From Ferrovum sp. JA12 (GTDB taxonomy: Bacteria; Pseudomonadota; Gammaproteobacteria; Burkholderiales; Ferrovaceae), in contig NZ_LJWX01000001.1 in the NCBI RefSeq assembly GCF_001431705.1, forward strand, positions 744,001 to 808,000: DNA of 64,000 nucleotides. Reading direction: 5' to 3'. A model generated the notes under the pieces. The model was not told where the DNA came from. It ran no database searches and was given only the letters and a program-made list of their open reading frames with translations. Each line of letters opens with the position of its first letter. Within the stretch, counting starts at the first letter, position 1. The position numbers were made by a program, and so were the translations under genes. Positions 55,202 to 64,000 of the stretch are shown in pieces.

Positions 55202-56586
55202 TGAGTGAGCAGAATACGCCCATGATGAGCTTAGGTCAGTTAGCCCATTTCTTAAGGTTACCCCTTGATAGCTCATTGGACTCGCTGGAGGTTAACCGTA
55301 TTTCTACGGATAGTCGGCGTATTGAAAAAGGGGACGTATTTATCGCCTTAGAAGGTGAACAATTTAACGGCCATGACTACGTTAGCCAAGCTCTTCATAA
55401 GGGCGCTGTGTGTGCGCTGGTGAATGAGCACTGGGTGCCGCCAGCGGACTTATCGAGTGCCTGTTTGTTAAAGGTGCAGGATACCTTAATAAGCCTTGGC
55501 CAGTTAGCTCATGTTTGGCGTAAAAAAATTAATCCATTTGTGATTGCTTTAACAGGAAGCAATGGTAAAACCACTGTTAAGGAAATGATGGCTTCCATTA
55601 TGCGCGCTCATGCCCTGCAAATTGGTTACGAGGACAATGCAGTACTCGCCACGGAGGGAAACCTGAATAATGCCATTGGTGTTCCCTTAACGTTATTGGC
55701 ATTGCGTTCCCATCATCGTTTTGCGGTGGTGGAAATGGGTATGAATCACACAGGAGAAATAGCCTACCTCTCAAAAATAGCTCAACCCGATATTGCCTTG
55801 ATAAATACAGTACAACGGGCACACATTGGCCTGCTGGGTTCCATTGAAGCTATAGCCCAGGCAAAAAGTGAAATATTTGTAGGGTTGGATAAAGAGGGGG
55901 TTGCGGTATATCCAACGGATTTGTCTACCAGCTCAATTCTGGCGCAAGCGGCCAACCCTTACCGACAATTAACCTTTGCCATGGGCGCCGCCGCGGATAT
56001 TACTGGCGCTATTAAGGGTGAAGATCTCACTGTCTCGGGTTTTGGGGAAACCTTGAGTGTGCGTTTACACATACCAGGCCGACATAACCGCGACAATGCT
56101 CTAGCAGTGACTGCGGCCTGTTTTGCGGCTGGGGTGAGAGCCAGTGAAATTATCCATGGTTTGGAGTCCTTCAGTGGTGTTCCAGGACGCCTTCAAGCTC
56201 AATTTTCTGCGCTAGGAGCCTTAGTCATAGATGATACTTACAACGCTAATCCTGATTCGGTTTATGCGGCGATTAATGTATTGAGTGAACGAGAGGGAAG
56301 GAAGATTCTGGTGTTAGGTGATTTGGGTGAATTAGGTCAATTTGCGCAAGAATTACATCAGGAAATTGGCCTGCGAGCAAAAGAATCCGGTATTGATAAC
56401 TTGTACGTTGTAGGTCAACTGACCCATTACAGTGTTGCAAGTTTTGGGGTCAATGCACATCACTATGAGTCGGTGGAGGAAATTATTGCCGTACTCAAGC
56501 CGCAACTCAATAGCGAGACAACGGTATTAGTGAAAGGATCCCGTTTTATGCAGATGGAGCGAGTAGTTAAAGGGTTAATGCAATGA
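55201..56586 (+). CDS. murF: UDP-MurNAc-pentapeptide synthetase
   Basis: Adds D-Ala-D-Ala to complete the pentapeptide. About 461 residues with [17 protein letters not shown], the ATP site [11 protein letters not shown] and [10 protein letters not shown] in the C-terminal domain. ATG 55201 (TAATG overlap with murE, ribosome site gggagaggg) is preferred to an ATG seven codons upstream. Its D-Ala-D-Ala substrate must come from a ddl gene elsewhere, since none is in this cluster. Confidence 0.95.
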   Translation: MSEQNTPMMSLGQLAHFLRLPLDSSLDSLEVNRISTDSRRIEKGDVFIALEGEQFNGHDYVSQALHKGAVCALVNEHWVPPADLSSACLLKVQDTLISLGQLAHVWRKKINPFVIALTGSNGKTTVKEMMASIMRAHALQIGYEDNAVLATEGNLNNAIGVPLTLLALRSHHRFAVVEMGMNHTGEIAYLSKIAQPDIALINTVQRAHIGLLGSIEAIAQAKSEIFVGLDKEGVAVYPTDLSTSSILAQAANPYRQLTFAMGAAADITGAIKGEDLTVSGFGETLSVRLHIPGRHNRDNALAVTAACFAAGVRASEIIHGLESFSGVPGRLQAQFSALGALVIDDTYNANPDSVYAAINVLSEREGRKILVLGDLGELGQFAQELHQEIGLRAKESGIDNLYVVGQLTHYSVASFGVNAHHYESVEEIIAVLKPQLNSETTVLVKGSRFMQMERVVKGLMQ

Positions 56587-56605
56587 TCAAAAAGAGATTA
56601 CAGAT

Positions 56606-57697
56606 ATGTTGCTAGTACTGGCACATTGGTTAGGGACAACCATGGGGATTCATGGCTTTCATGTCTTTGAATACATCACCTTAAGAGCTGTGCTGGCCAT
56701 GCTCACGGCGCTTACTTTGTCCTTTATGGTCGGGCCAGCTATGATTCGCCAGCTTACGGCCTATAAAATAGGTCAATCGGTAAGAGCCGACGGACCGCAG
56801 AGCCATTTGATTAAAAGTGGAACACCCACTATGGGCGGCGCTTTGATTTTAGTGGCGATTACGATTACTTCACTGCTGTGGGCTGATCTCACCAATCGCT
56901 ATATTTGGCTTTGCCTGACCGTTTTAACTGGTTTTGGTGTGATTGGTTGGGTGGATGATTACCGTAAAGTCGTACATCGCAATCCCAAGGGATTATCAGC
57001 GCGGGCTAAGTTCTTTTGGCAGTCGGTCATTGCCCTGTGTGTGGCGATTTATTTAGCTAACATGGCAGTGAGTCCCGCTGAAACAGAACTGATTGTGCCG
57101 TTTTTTAAAACCATCCGATTACCTCTTGGCAATATCGGTTTCATTATTTTGACCTACTTGGTCATCGTAGGTAGCAGCAATGCCGTGAATTTAACCGATG
57201 GGTTAGATGGTCTTGCTATCATGCCTACCGCCATGATTTCCGCCGCTTTATCAATTTTTGCCTATGTGGCCGGTAATAAAATTTTTGCTGCTTATCTCGC
57301 TTTTCCAAGTATTCCCGGAGCGGGAGAGTTGGTGGTGTTTTGTGCAGCCATGACCGGAGCAGGCTTGGCCTTTCTCTGGTTTAACGCATACCCCGCAGAG
57401 GTCTTTATGGGTGATGTCGGGGCGTTATCCCTCGGGGCGGCTTTAGGGTTGGTGGCGGTTATTGTTAGGCAAGAAATTGTTTTATTTGTGATGGGTGGCG
57501 TATTTGTATTTGAAACGTTGTCGGTGGTGTTGCAAGTGGCCTCATTTAAATTAACGGGTAATCGTATTTTTCGAATGGCTCCGGTGCATCATCATTTTGA
57601 GTTGAAAGGATGGAAGGAAAATCAGGTGGTGGTTCGTTTTTGGATTATTACGATTATTTTAATTTTGGCTGGTTTGTCCACCTTAAAGATTAGGTAA
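56606..57697 (+). CDS. mraY: Phospho-N-acetylmuramoyl-pentapeptide transferase
   Basis: Makes lipid I at the inner membrane. A 363-residue polytopic protein of about ten helices, with [31 protein letters not shown] (catalytic Asp pair), [21 protein letters not shown] and the C-terminal [12 protein letters not shown]. All are typical family motifs. Confidence 0.97.
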   Translation: MLLVLAHWLGTTMGIHGFHVFEYITLRAVLAMLTALTLSFMVGPAMIRQLTAYKIGQSVRADGPQSHLIKSGTPTMGGALILVAITITSLLWADLTNRYIWLCLTVLTGFGVIGWVDDYRKVVHRNPKGLSARAKFFWQSVIALCVAIYLANMAVSPAETELIVPFFKTIRLPLGNIGFIILTYLVIVGSSNAVNLTDGLDGLAIMPTAMISAALSIFAYVAGNKIFAAYLAFPSIPGAGELVVFCAAMTGAGLAFLWFNAYPAEVFMGDVGALSLGAALGLVAVIVRQEIVLFVMGGVFVFETLSVVLQVASFKLTGNRIFRMAPVHHHFELKGWKENQVVVRFWIITIILILAGLSTLKIR

Positions 57698-57704
57698 TTA
57701 AGAT

Positions 57705-59084
57705 ATGCAAACAGTATTTAACCCGCAACAAATAATCCTTGTGCTAGGTCTTGGCGAGACCGGTAGCTCGGTATTGCGTTGGTTACAACATTTCCCTGAG
57801 TTAACCGTTTTAGCGGCGGATACCAGAGAGCAAACGCCCCAATTAGAACGCTTACAAATGACTTTTAAAGAGGTTGTTTTCTATTGTGGTGAGGCGCATC
57901 TGGAAGCGATTAAGAAAGCCGATATCATTATTACTAGCCCAGGCATAGCACAGAGCTATCAGCCACTACGTGACGCCAAGCAACGCGGGGCTTCTGTCAT
58001 GGGCGATGTGGAGATCTTTGCGCGAGTCATCGCAACCTTACCGCACAAACCTATTGTGATAGGAATTACAGGCTCCAATGGTAAAAGTACCGTAACCACC
58101 ATGGTGGGAGAGATTTTAAAGCATGCGGGTTATAACACCGCGGTAATTGGTAATATTGGGACTCCAGTATTGGCTGTCATGAGCGAGATAGATGCCCTAG
58201 AAGCCTGCGTGATTGAATTATCTAGTTTTCAGTTAGAGAGTACCGATAATTTGTGGCTTGATGCGGCCACAGTATTGAACATCAGTGAAGATCATTTAGA
58301 TCGATATTCAAGTATGGGCGATTATGCGTCGGCGAAAGAACGGATTTTTAAGCATTGTAAGCATCCGGTGGTAAACCGTGAGGACTCTTATTCCGCAGCC
58401 ATGGGGCATAAGATTTCTGCGGCGCACTCTTTTGGCTTAAATCCGCCAGCTAATCATTTGCAGTGGGGTGTCACGCAAAATCAAGATGACGCTTGGATCA
58501 GTCTTGGTTCAACCCGGTATCTCAAGGTAAATAAGTTACCTCTAGCAGGTTCCCATAACGTTGCCAATGCCATGGCAGCACTCGCCTTAACTACGGCAGT
58601 GGGTGTTGATCCTACTCAGGCGTGCGAAGCTTTAATGAAATTTAAAGGATTACCTCATCGTGTTGAATGGGTGGCTACCCACCAGCAGATAACTTTTTAC
58701 GATGACTCAAAAGGGACTAATGTTGGGGCCACCGTGGCCGCTTTAAAGGGCTTGTCGCAGAAGGTGGTATTAATTGCGGGTGGCGAGGGTAAAGGACAAG
58801 ATTTTACCCCCTTGGGACCCGCCTTAAAAACCTATGGTCGCGCCTTGGTATTAATTGGCAGAGATGCCCCCTTCATTGAGCAGGCGACTCAGCACTGCGG
58901 GATACCTGTGGTCCATGCTAAGGATATGAAAGAGGCGGTGGTTCAATCCGTGGCTTTGGCAAAAGAAGGCGATGCCGTTCTACTGTCGCCCGCCTGCGCT
59001 AGTTTTGATATGTTTGATCATTATGAACATCGCGCTCAGGTGTTTATTCAGTCAGTGAAAGAAGTCATTGGAGAAAAGGTATGA
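57705..59084 (+). CDS. murD: UDP-MurNAc-L-alanine:D-glutamate ligase
   Basis: Adds D-glutamate to UDP-MurNAc-L-Ala. A 459-residue three-domain Mur ligase: GLGETGSSVLRWL at the N-terminus, ATP site GITGSNGKSTVTTMV, ISEDHLDRY, and YDDSKGTNVGATVAAL opening the C-terminal domain. Stop overlaps ftsW. Confidence 0.97.
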   Translation: MQTVFNPQQIILVLGLGETGSSVLRWLQHFPELTVLAADTREQTPQLERLQMTFKEVVFYCGEAHLEAIKKADIIITSPGIAQSYQPLRDAKQRGASVMGDVEIFARVIATLPHKPIVIGITGSNGKSTVTTMVGEILKHAGYNTAVIGNIGTPVLAVMSEIDALEACVIELSSFQLESTDNLWLDAATVLNISEDHLDRYSSMGDYASAKERIFKHCKHPVVNREDSYSAAMGHKISAAHSFGLNPPANHLQWGVTQNQDDAWISLGSTRYLKVNKLPLAGSHNVANAMAALALTTAVGVDPTQACEALMKFKGLPHRVEWVATHQQITFYDDSKGTNVGATVAALKGLSQKVVLIAGGEGKGQDFTPLGPALKTYGRALVLIGRDAPFIEQATQHCGIPVVHAKDMKEAVVQSVALAKEGDAVLLSPACASFDMFDHYEHRAQVFIQSVKEVIGEKV

Positions 59085-60244
59085 TGAAAAACATCGCTCC
59101 TCCTAAGCTATTGCGTTCTGAATACGATATGGCGTTACTTTGGACCATTCTGTCACTGCTGGCTGTGGGGGTCATCATGGTATATTCCGCCTCAATCGTG
59201 AGTGCGGAAGCTGATCGCCACACCGGCTATCATTCCAATTATTTTTTCATAAGGCAGCTAATGTATGTGGCGGCAGCCCTGATGACTGGCTTTATCGCCT
59301 TCCAGATTAAAGTTGAAACATGGCAAAGACTAGCTCCTTATCTCTTCTTTGCCGTGGGATTACCTATGCTGATACTGGTTTTGGTACCTGGTCTGGGCAA
59401 AGAAGTAAATGGCAGTCGTCGCTGGTTGTCTTTAATTGTTTTTAATTTACAACCCTCTGAGTTCATGAAGTTTTTTGTGGTGCTTTACGCTGCTGACTAC
59501 ACCGTTCGTAAAGCAGCCTTTATGCATAGCCTTACTAAAGGTTTTTTCCCCATGGGACTCATCATGATTTTAGTGGGCTATTTATTGTTAAAAGAACCAG
59601 ATTTTGGTGCATTGGTGGTGATGACGGCCATTACCGCTTCAATTTTGTTTTTAGGGGGGTTAAATTGGCGTTTGTTTGTCATATTAATGCTCCTGTTGTC
59701 CGTGGCTTTTGTGGCCTTGGTGGTGATCTCTCCCTATCGCTTAAATCGTTTAATTTGGTTCTGGAATCCTTGGGCAGATCCTTTTGGTAAGGGGTATCAA
59801 TTAACCCATGCCCTGATTGCGTTTGGTCATGGGGGATGGTTTGGCGTGGGGCTTGGGGCCAGTGTAGAGAAACAATTATATTTGCCTGAAGCCCATACGG
59901 ATTTCCTCATGGCAGTGATTGCTGAGGAATTGGGTTTTGTAGGAGTCTTTATCACCTTGGGTTTATTTGTCTTTTTGCTGTGGCGTTCTTTTGCTATAGG
60001 ACGCCGTGCTGCGGCGCTAGATCGTCATTTTAGTGCTTTGGTAGCGCAGGGAGTTGGCGTATGGATTGCGGTACAAACGATCGTTAATGTGGGAGTGAAC
60101 ATGGGGATGCTTCCCACTAAAGGATTGACTCTCCCCTTGTTGAGTTATGGTGGTTCTGGAATTGTGTCAAATCTCTTAGCCTTGGCGTTATTAATGCGTA
60201 TTGATTATGAACTTCGTGTGTCTCCACGCGGGAGGTTGTCATGA
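59081..60244 (+). CDS. ftsW: Septal peptidoglycan glycosyltransferase FtsW
   Basis: A 387-residue SEDS-family protein with ten membrane helices: VMVYSASIVSAE, GSRRWLSL, QPSEFMKFFVVLY, the large periplasmic loop with NPWADPFGKGYQ, PEAHTDFLMAVIAEELGF with the SEDS catalytic Asp region, and PLLSYGGSGI. It polymerises septal glycan with FtsI. Overlaps murD and murG. Confidence 0.97.
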   Translation: MMKNIAPPKLLRSEYDMALLWTILSLLAVGVIMVYSASIVSAEADRHTGYHSNYFFIRQLMYVAAALMTGFIAFQIKVETWQRLAPYLFFAVGLPMLILVLVPGLGKEVNGSRRWLSLIVFNLQPSEFMKFFVVLYAADYTVRKAAFMHSLTKGFFPMGLIMILVGYLLLKEPDFGALVVMTAITASILFLGGLNWRLFVILMLLLSVAFVALVVISPYRLNRLIWFWNPWADPFGKGYQLTHALIAFGHGGWFGVGLGASVEKQLYLPEAHTDFLMAVIAEELGFVGVFITLGLFVFLLWRSFAIGRRAAALDRHFSALVAQGVGVWIAVQTIVNVGVNMGMLPTKGLTLPLLSYGGSGIVSNLLALALLMRIDYELRVSPRGRLS

Positions 60245-61356
60245 CAGAGCGCATAATATTTATTATGGCAGGTGGAACGGGCGGGCATGTATTCCCTGCT
60301 CTGGCTTTTGCCGATCAATTAAAACTGAAACAGTATCGAATTATTTGGCTGGGTTCTGAGCAAGGAATGGAGGCTAAATTAGTTCCACAAAGAAATTATC
60401 AATTAGAAAAGGTGGCTGTACAGGGAATGCGTGGCAATGGTTTAATGCGATATTTACGGGCACCATGGATGATGTTGATGGCCTGTAAAGCCGCTTTAGC
60501 ACTCTATCGACAGTATCAACCTGTGTTGACCGTGGGCTTTGGAGGGTTTGCTTCTTTTCCAGGTGGAGTCGCTGCTAAGTGGTATGGTTGCCCATTAATC
60601 ATTCATGAGCAAAATGCCGTGGCCGGTTTAACTAATCGCCTGTTGGCTTTGTGGGCTAAACAAGTGTTTACGGGGTTTCCAGGTGCATTTGAGCAACCGT
60701 CAAATAATCTATTGGCTCATCTTTTACCCAGACCCAATTCATCAACATGGATTGGTAATCCGGTCAGAACATCAATTGCAAGCCTTACAGATCCCCTTAA
60801 GCGCTATCAAGCTCGCCATGGCAAGCTTGTGTTGCTTGTGCTGGGTGGGAGTCAAGGAGCGCGAGCGTTAAATAGAGTTATTCCTGAGGCTATATCTAAA
60901 CTTCCAGTGGACGAGCGACCCATGGTCATTCATCAAGGAGGAGCTAAACTATTTGAGGAGTTACAACAGTGCTACAGTTTTTATCAAGTACAGGCTCAGC
61001 TGGTGTCTTTTATTGATGACATGGCCGAGGTGTATCAACAAGCTGACCTGGTAATTTGTCGATCTGGCGCATTAACAGTAAGTGAAGTGGCTTGTGCTGG
61101 GGTAGCCAGTTTATTTGTTCCTTTCCCCTCAGCGGTCGATGATCATCAAACAATCAATGCGCAATTTTTAGAAGGTAAGCAAGCCTCCTACTTGATTCAA
61201 CAAAAAAATTTAACGGTAGAGGGTTTGGTTAAGTTTTTAAAGCACCTTAATCGACAAGACTTATCTTTAATGGCAAAGCGCGCCTATCAACTCGCTAAAA
61301 GACAGGCCACAGATGAGTTGTGCCAGGCTGCTGAGGAAATGATTTATGCGTCATAA
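60241..61356 (+). CDS. murG: UDP-GlcNAc:lipid I GlcNAc transferase
   Basis: Makes lipid II on the cytoplasmic face. A 371-residue GT-B (GT28) enzyme with [26 protein letters not shown] and [10 protein letters not shown], then [14 protein letters not shown] for the UDP-GlcNAc site. Overlaps ftsW by four bases and murC by eleven. Confidence 0.97.
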   Translation: MTERIIFIMAGGTGGHVFPALAFADQLKLKQYRIIWLGSEQGMEAKLVPQRNYQLEKVAVQGMRGNGLMRYLRAPWMMLMACKAALALYRQYQPVLTVGFGGFASFPGGVAAKWYGCPLIIHEQNAVAGLTNRLLALWAKQVFTGFPGAFEQPSNNLLAHLLPRPNSSTWIGNPVRTSIASLTDPLKRYQARHGKLVLLVLGGSQGARALNRVIPEAISKLPVDERPMVIHQGGAKLFEELQQCYSFYQVQAQLVSFIDDMAEVYQQADLVICRSGALTVSEVACAGVASLFVPFPSAVDDHQTINAQFLEGKQASYLIQQKNLTVEGLVKFLKHLNRQDLSLMAKRAYQLAKRQATDELCQAAEEMIYAS

Positions 61357-62773
61357 GGTACATCATATTCATTTTGTGGGTATTGGTGGCGCTGGGATGA
61401 GCGGCATTGCGGAAGTACTATTAAATCTAGGCTATGAGGTGACCGGCTCAGATCTGAATACTAACGCGGCAACCGAGCGACTGGCAGGGCTAGGTGCTCT
61501 GATCCGACAAGGTCATCATGCACATCATGTGGAAGGTGCGGATGTGGTGGTAGTCTCCACGGCGGTAGCAAAAAACAATCCTGAAGTGGTGCGTGCACGA
61601 GAGCAGAGAATTCCGGTAGTCCCAAGAGCCATGATGCTGGCAGAATTAATGCGTCTAAAGAAAGGCATAGCCGTAGCGGGCACTCACGGTAAAACTACGA
61701 CCACCAGTTTAATTGCCAGTATCTTAGCCGAGGCGGATCTTGATCCCACTTTTGTAATTGGCGGTAAATTAAACAGTGCGGGCGCCCATGCAGCGCTGGG
61801 TAAGGGTGAGTTTATTGTGGCTGAAGCGGATGAATCGGATGCTTCCTTTCTCTTTTTACAACCAGTCATTTCAGTGGTAACCAATATAGACCAAGATCAT
61901 ATGGAAACCTATGATCATGATTTTGAAAAACTAAAAGATGCGTTTATTCAGTTCTTAGATCATTTACCTTTTTACGGTGTGGCCGTATTGTGCCTTGAGG
62001 ATCCTGTGGTTAAAGAATTATTAACGCGTATTGAAAAGCCAGTGGTGACTTACGGTTTTTCCGATGAGGCAATGATTCAAGCCGTTGACGTGAAAGCCAA
62101 CCAAGGTCAAATGAGTTTTGGCGTTCTACTTAAACCAAACCGGGTAAGACAAGAGACTCGTCGTCTTTCGGTGGTATTGAATTTACCCGGTCATCACAAT
62201 GTATTAAATGCCCTGGCAGCTATTGCTGTGGCCCTTGAGGTAGGAGCTTCAACACCATCTATTATTAAGGCGTTAGAAAAATTTACTGGGGTAGGACGGC
62301 GTTTTCAACGCTATGGAGTCAGAATACTTCCGCAGCATAAAGGGTTATTTGATTTGGTCGATGATTACGGCCATCATCCGGTGGAAATGAAGGCAACTCT
62401 TGAAGCTGCTCGTGGCGCTTATCCACATCGACGCATCGTGTTGGCTTTTCAGCCACATCGCTATAGTAGAACAAGGGATTGTTTTGAAGATTTTGTGGAG
62501 GTTCTATCTCAGGCCGATGGCGTGATTTTATGTGATATTTATCCGGCGGGGGAAAGTCCTTTAACGGGTATAGATAGTGATCATTTAGCGCAAGCCCTAG
62601 AGCGTAAAAAAATCCATCAAAAACCTCTCCGTCATAGTGATTTGGCGACCCTCGCCCAAGTGTCGTTGGATTATTTGCAGGACCGGGACGTACTGATCAC
62701 CATGGGCGCTGGAAGTATCGGTTTATTACCTCAGCAGTTAATGAAGTTAACTGAAGAGTTCATGACATCATGA
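61346..62773 (+). CDS. murC: UDP-MurNAc:L-alanine ligase
   Basis: First Mur ligase, adding L-alanine to UDP-MurNAc. 475 residues: [20 protein letters not shown] at the N-terminus, ATP site [24 protein letters not shown], and [14 protein letters not shown] in the C-terminal domain. Overlaps murG and murB. Confidence 0.97.
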   Translation: MRHKVHHIHFVGIGGAGMSGIAEVLLNLGYEVTGSDLNTNAATERLAGLGALIRQGHHAHHVEGADVVVVSTAVAKNNPEVVRAREQRIPVVPRAMMLAELMRLKKGIAVAGTHGKTTTTSLIASILAEADLDPTFVIGGKLNSAGAHAALGKGEFIVAEADESDASFLFLQPVISVVTNIDQDHMETYDHDFEKLKDAFIQFLDHLPFYGVAVLCLEDPVVKELLTRIEKPVVTYGFSDEAMIQAVDVKANQGQMSFGVLLKPNRVRQETRRLSVVLNLPGHHNVLNALAAIAVALEVGASTPSIIKALEKFTGVGRRFQRYGVRILPQHKGLFDLVDDYGHHPVEMKATLEAARGAYPHRRIVLAFQPHRYSRTRDCFEDFVEVLSQADGVILCDIYPAGESPLTGIDSDHLAQALERKKIHQKPLRHSDLATLAQVSLDYLQDRDVLITMGAGSIGLLPQQLMKLTEEFMTS

Positions 62774-63705
62774 CTTACCTGAGCCCAGGATCCTTGAGAA
62801 AAAATGAACCCATGAGTGCGCACGTGAGTTGGCGTGCTGGGGGTAGTGCTCAGTTGTTTTATGTACCTTTAAACCGAGAGGATTTATTTGGCTTTGTACG
62901 CGAACATAGTCAGTCGGTTTTTCATGTGATGGGCTTAGGCAGTAATTTACTGGTCCGCGATGGAGGATTATCAGAAACTGTGATTCAAATGCATGGCGCA
63001 TTAAAGGAAATAAAAATAATAACGCAATTAGCCCATGAATTGGTTTTAGAGGTCGAGGCTGGGGTTCCGGCGCCGAAGGTGGCGCGGACGGTGGCTAGAC
63101 TGGGTTATCAAGGAGCCGAGTTTTTAGCGGGCATTCCAGGCACTATGGGTGGAGCCCTAGCCATGAATGCGGGATGCTATGGACACGAAACATGGGACTG
63201 CGTGCAGACGGTTGTCACCATGGATGAAGAGGGATGTTTTCACGAGAGAACGGCTGAGGACTATGACATCAGTTACCGGCATGTGGCATTAAAAAACTCA
63301 TCAGAGTCACAAATCCCTCATCGATTGCAGCCAACCAATGAGTGGTTTATTGCGAGCAAGTTGAGGTTCATTAATGATCCCTTACGGCAGGGTCAGCGAA
63401 TTATTAAAGAATTGTTAGCACGACGCGTAGCAAGTCAGCCACTTGGACAACCTAACGCAGGATCCGTATTTCGTAATCCACCAGAGGGTTTTGCAGCGCA
63501 ATTAATTGAACAATGTGGTTTGAAGGGGTTACGTGAGGGGTCTGCTGAAGTGTCGCAAAAGCATGCAAATTTCATTGTTAATACAGGTAATGCGTGTGCC
63601 ACCGATATTGAAAACTTAATTTATCGTGTTCAGCAAAAGGTCTGGGAGGAGTGCGGTGTCTCACTTCAGCCAGAGGTCAGAATTATTGGTAATACAAAAG
63701 GTTAA
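62770..63705 (+). CDS. murB: UDP-N-acetylenolpyruvoylglucosamine reductase
   Basis: FAD enzyme producing UDP-MurNAc. 311 residues with the type II-like layout: ISWRAGG-type start ([11 protein letters not shown]), [12 protein letters not shown] for [21 protein letters not shown], and [10 protein letters not shown] with the catalytic Ser. ATGA overlap with murC. Only 15 bases separate it from ftsQ; ddl, commonly placed between them, is absent. Confidence 0.96.
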   Translation: MTYLSPGSLRKNEPMSAHVSWRAGGSAQLFYVPLNREDLFGFVREHSQSVFHVMGLGSNLLVRDGGLSETVIQMHGALKEIKIITQLAHELVLEVEAGVPAPKVARTVARLGYQGAEFLAGIPGTMGGALAMNAGCYGHETWDCVQTVVTMDEEGCFHERTAEDYDISYRHVALKNSSESQIPHRLQPTNEWFIASKLRFINDPLRQGQRIIKELLARRVASQPLGQPNAGSVFRNPPEGFAAQLIEQCGLKGLREGSAEVSQKHANFIVNTGNACATDIENLIYRVQQKVWEECGVSLQPEVRIIGNTKG

Positions 63706-63720
63706 GGAGGAGGGTTTACT

Positions 63721-64000
63721 ATGGCTGTTATTACATTACCAGGATGGCTACAGTTAGGACGCAATCACCGTCCCAAAAGAGATGACTTTGAGTTATCTCA
63801 ACGAAGAAAGCGTCGTCAGTCTTCCATGGGTACCCGGGTTAAACCAGGCACTCAAACACAAAGTGTGGAAAAAATGAATTGGCTGAATGTGGCTACTCTA
63901 GTCACTAAATGTGCTATCGCTGGGGTATTGCTGGTGATGCTTTATGCCTTGGTCAGCTGGGGAATCAAACGGCCAATGTTTAATATACAGCGTATCCAGG
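63721..64000 (+). CDS. ftsQ: Cell division protein FtsQ, N-terminal part
   Basis: First 93 residues; the gene continues beyond the window. A basic cytoplasmic N-terminus of about 50 residues (RRKRRQSSMGTR), one membrane helix (LVTKCAIAGVLLVMLYALV) and the start of the POTRA domain (MFNIQRIQ). Its strong ribosome site aaggagg lies 13-7 bases before the ATG. FtsQ recruits FtsL/FtsB. Confidence 0.88.
   Translation, partial: MAVITLPGWLQLGRNHRPKRDDFELSQRRKRRQSSMGTRVKPGTQTQSVEKMNWLNVATLVTKCAIAGVLLVMLYALVSWGIKRPMFNIQRIQ

Noticed and set aside
1-64000. CRISPR array
   Set aside because: No series of regularly spaced identical repeats was seen anywhere in the window.

Overview
The window comes from a chemolithoautotrophic bacterium, most probably a betaproteobacterium. 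Form IA RubisCO with an alpha-carboxysome cluster, lysC followed by tRNA-Ser(GCU), pyrC next to the RNase P RNA and a classic mraZ-to-ftsQ cell-wall cluster all point that way. A Ferrovum-like acidophilic iron oxidiser would fit the carboxysome, ferrous-iron uptake and oxalate genes, but that name is a guess from gene content, not from a database comparison.

Layout. (1) 1-4963: oxalate module with an OFA-family oxalate/formate antiporter (cut by the window edge), a formyltransferase-like protein, oxalyl-CoA decarboxylase and a convergent Crp/Fnr-type regulator. Relics of the same IS6-type transposase lie inside the module (845-1400) and just beyond it (5039-5335). (2) 5039-5800: overlapping IS debris, then tRNA-Arg(ACG) with a strong terminator. 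(3) 6138-11205: MarR regulator plus a complete tripartite aromatic-acid-type efflux system (outer-membrane factor, FUSC/AaeB pump, AaeX, AaeA). (4) 11837-14197: tRNA-Ser, aspartate kinase and an orphan radical SAM protein. (5) 14745-16130: a dead IS200/IS605 element with divergent tnpA and tnpB relics.

(6) 16312-33667: the centrepiece, one contiguous CO2-concentrating locus. cbbR diverges from cbbL-cbbS-csoS2-csoSCA-csoS4A-csoS4B-csoS1-csoS1-ferritin-like-acRAF-mcdA-mcdB-cbbQ-cbbO-(50-codon ORF)-dabB-dabA. It encodes RubisCO, shell and scaffold, carbonic anhydrase, the McdAB positioning system, the CbbQO activase and a DAB inorganic-carbon pump. The most unusual item is cbbQ. It is full length and in frame, but its Walker A motif has lost the catalytic lysine and first glycine, the Walker B strand carries an arginine and the sensor-1 asparagine is gone, while its partner CbbO keeps an intact MIDAS. 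This looks like a pseudo-ATPase form of the RubisCO activase.

(7) 33914-39074: a small conserved-type protein, then sel1-repeat protein, rhomboid protease, queC, a multi-domain queD-like gene, queE and rppH. (8) 39310-40810: a GC-rich IS (IS1202/ISNCY-like) with 20-bp flanking direct repeats and a single-base lesion in its transposase, inserted just upstream of ahpC-ahpF; a PerR/Fur-box-like palindrome precedes ahpC. (9) 43267-46304: glmS, a tRNA-Lys 3'-end fragment resembling an att site, and an antitoxin with a broken toxin. (10) 46335-48617: feoA-feoB and an FeoB-associated microprotein on the minus strand. (11) 48709-64000: pyrC, rnpB, then the division and cell-wall cluster mraZ-rsmH-ftsL-ftsI-murE-murF-mraY-murD-ftsW-murG-murC-murB-ftsQ. 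It has tight stop/start overlaps, a recognisable MraZ operator, and no ddl between murB and ftsQ.
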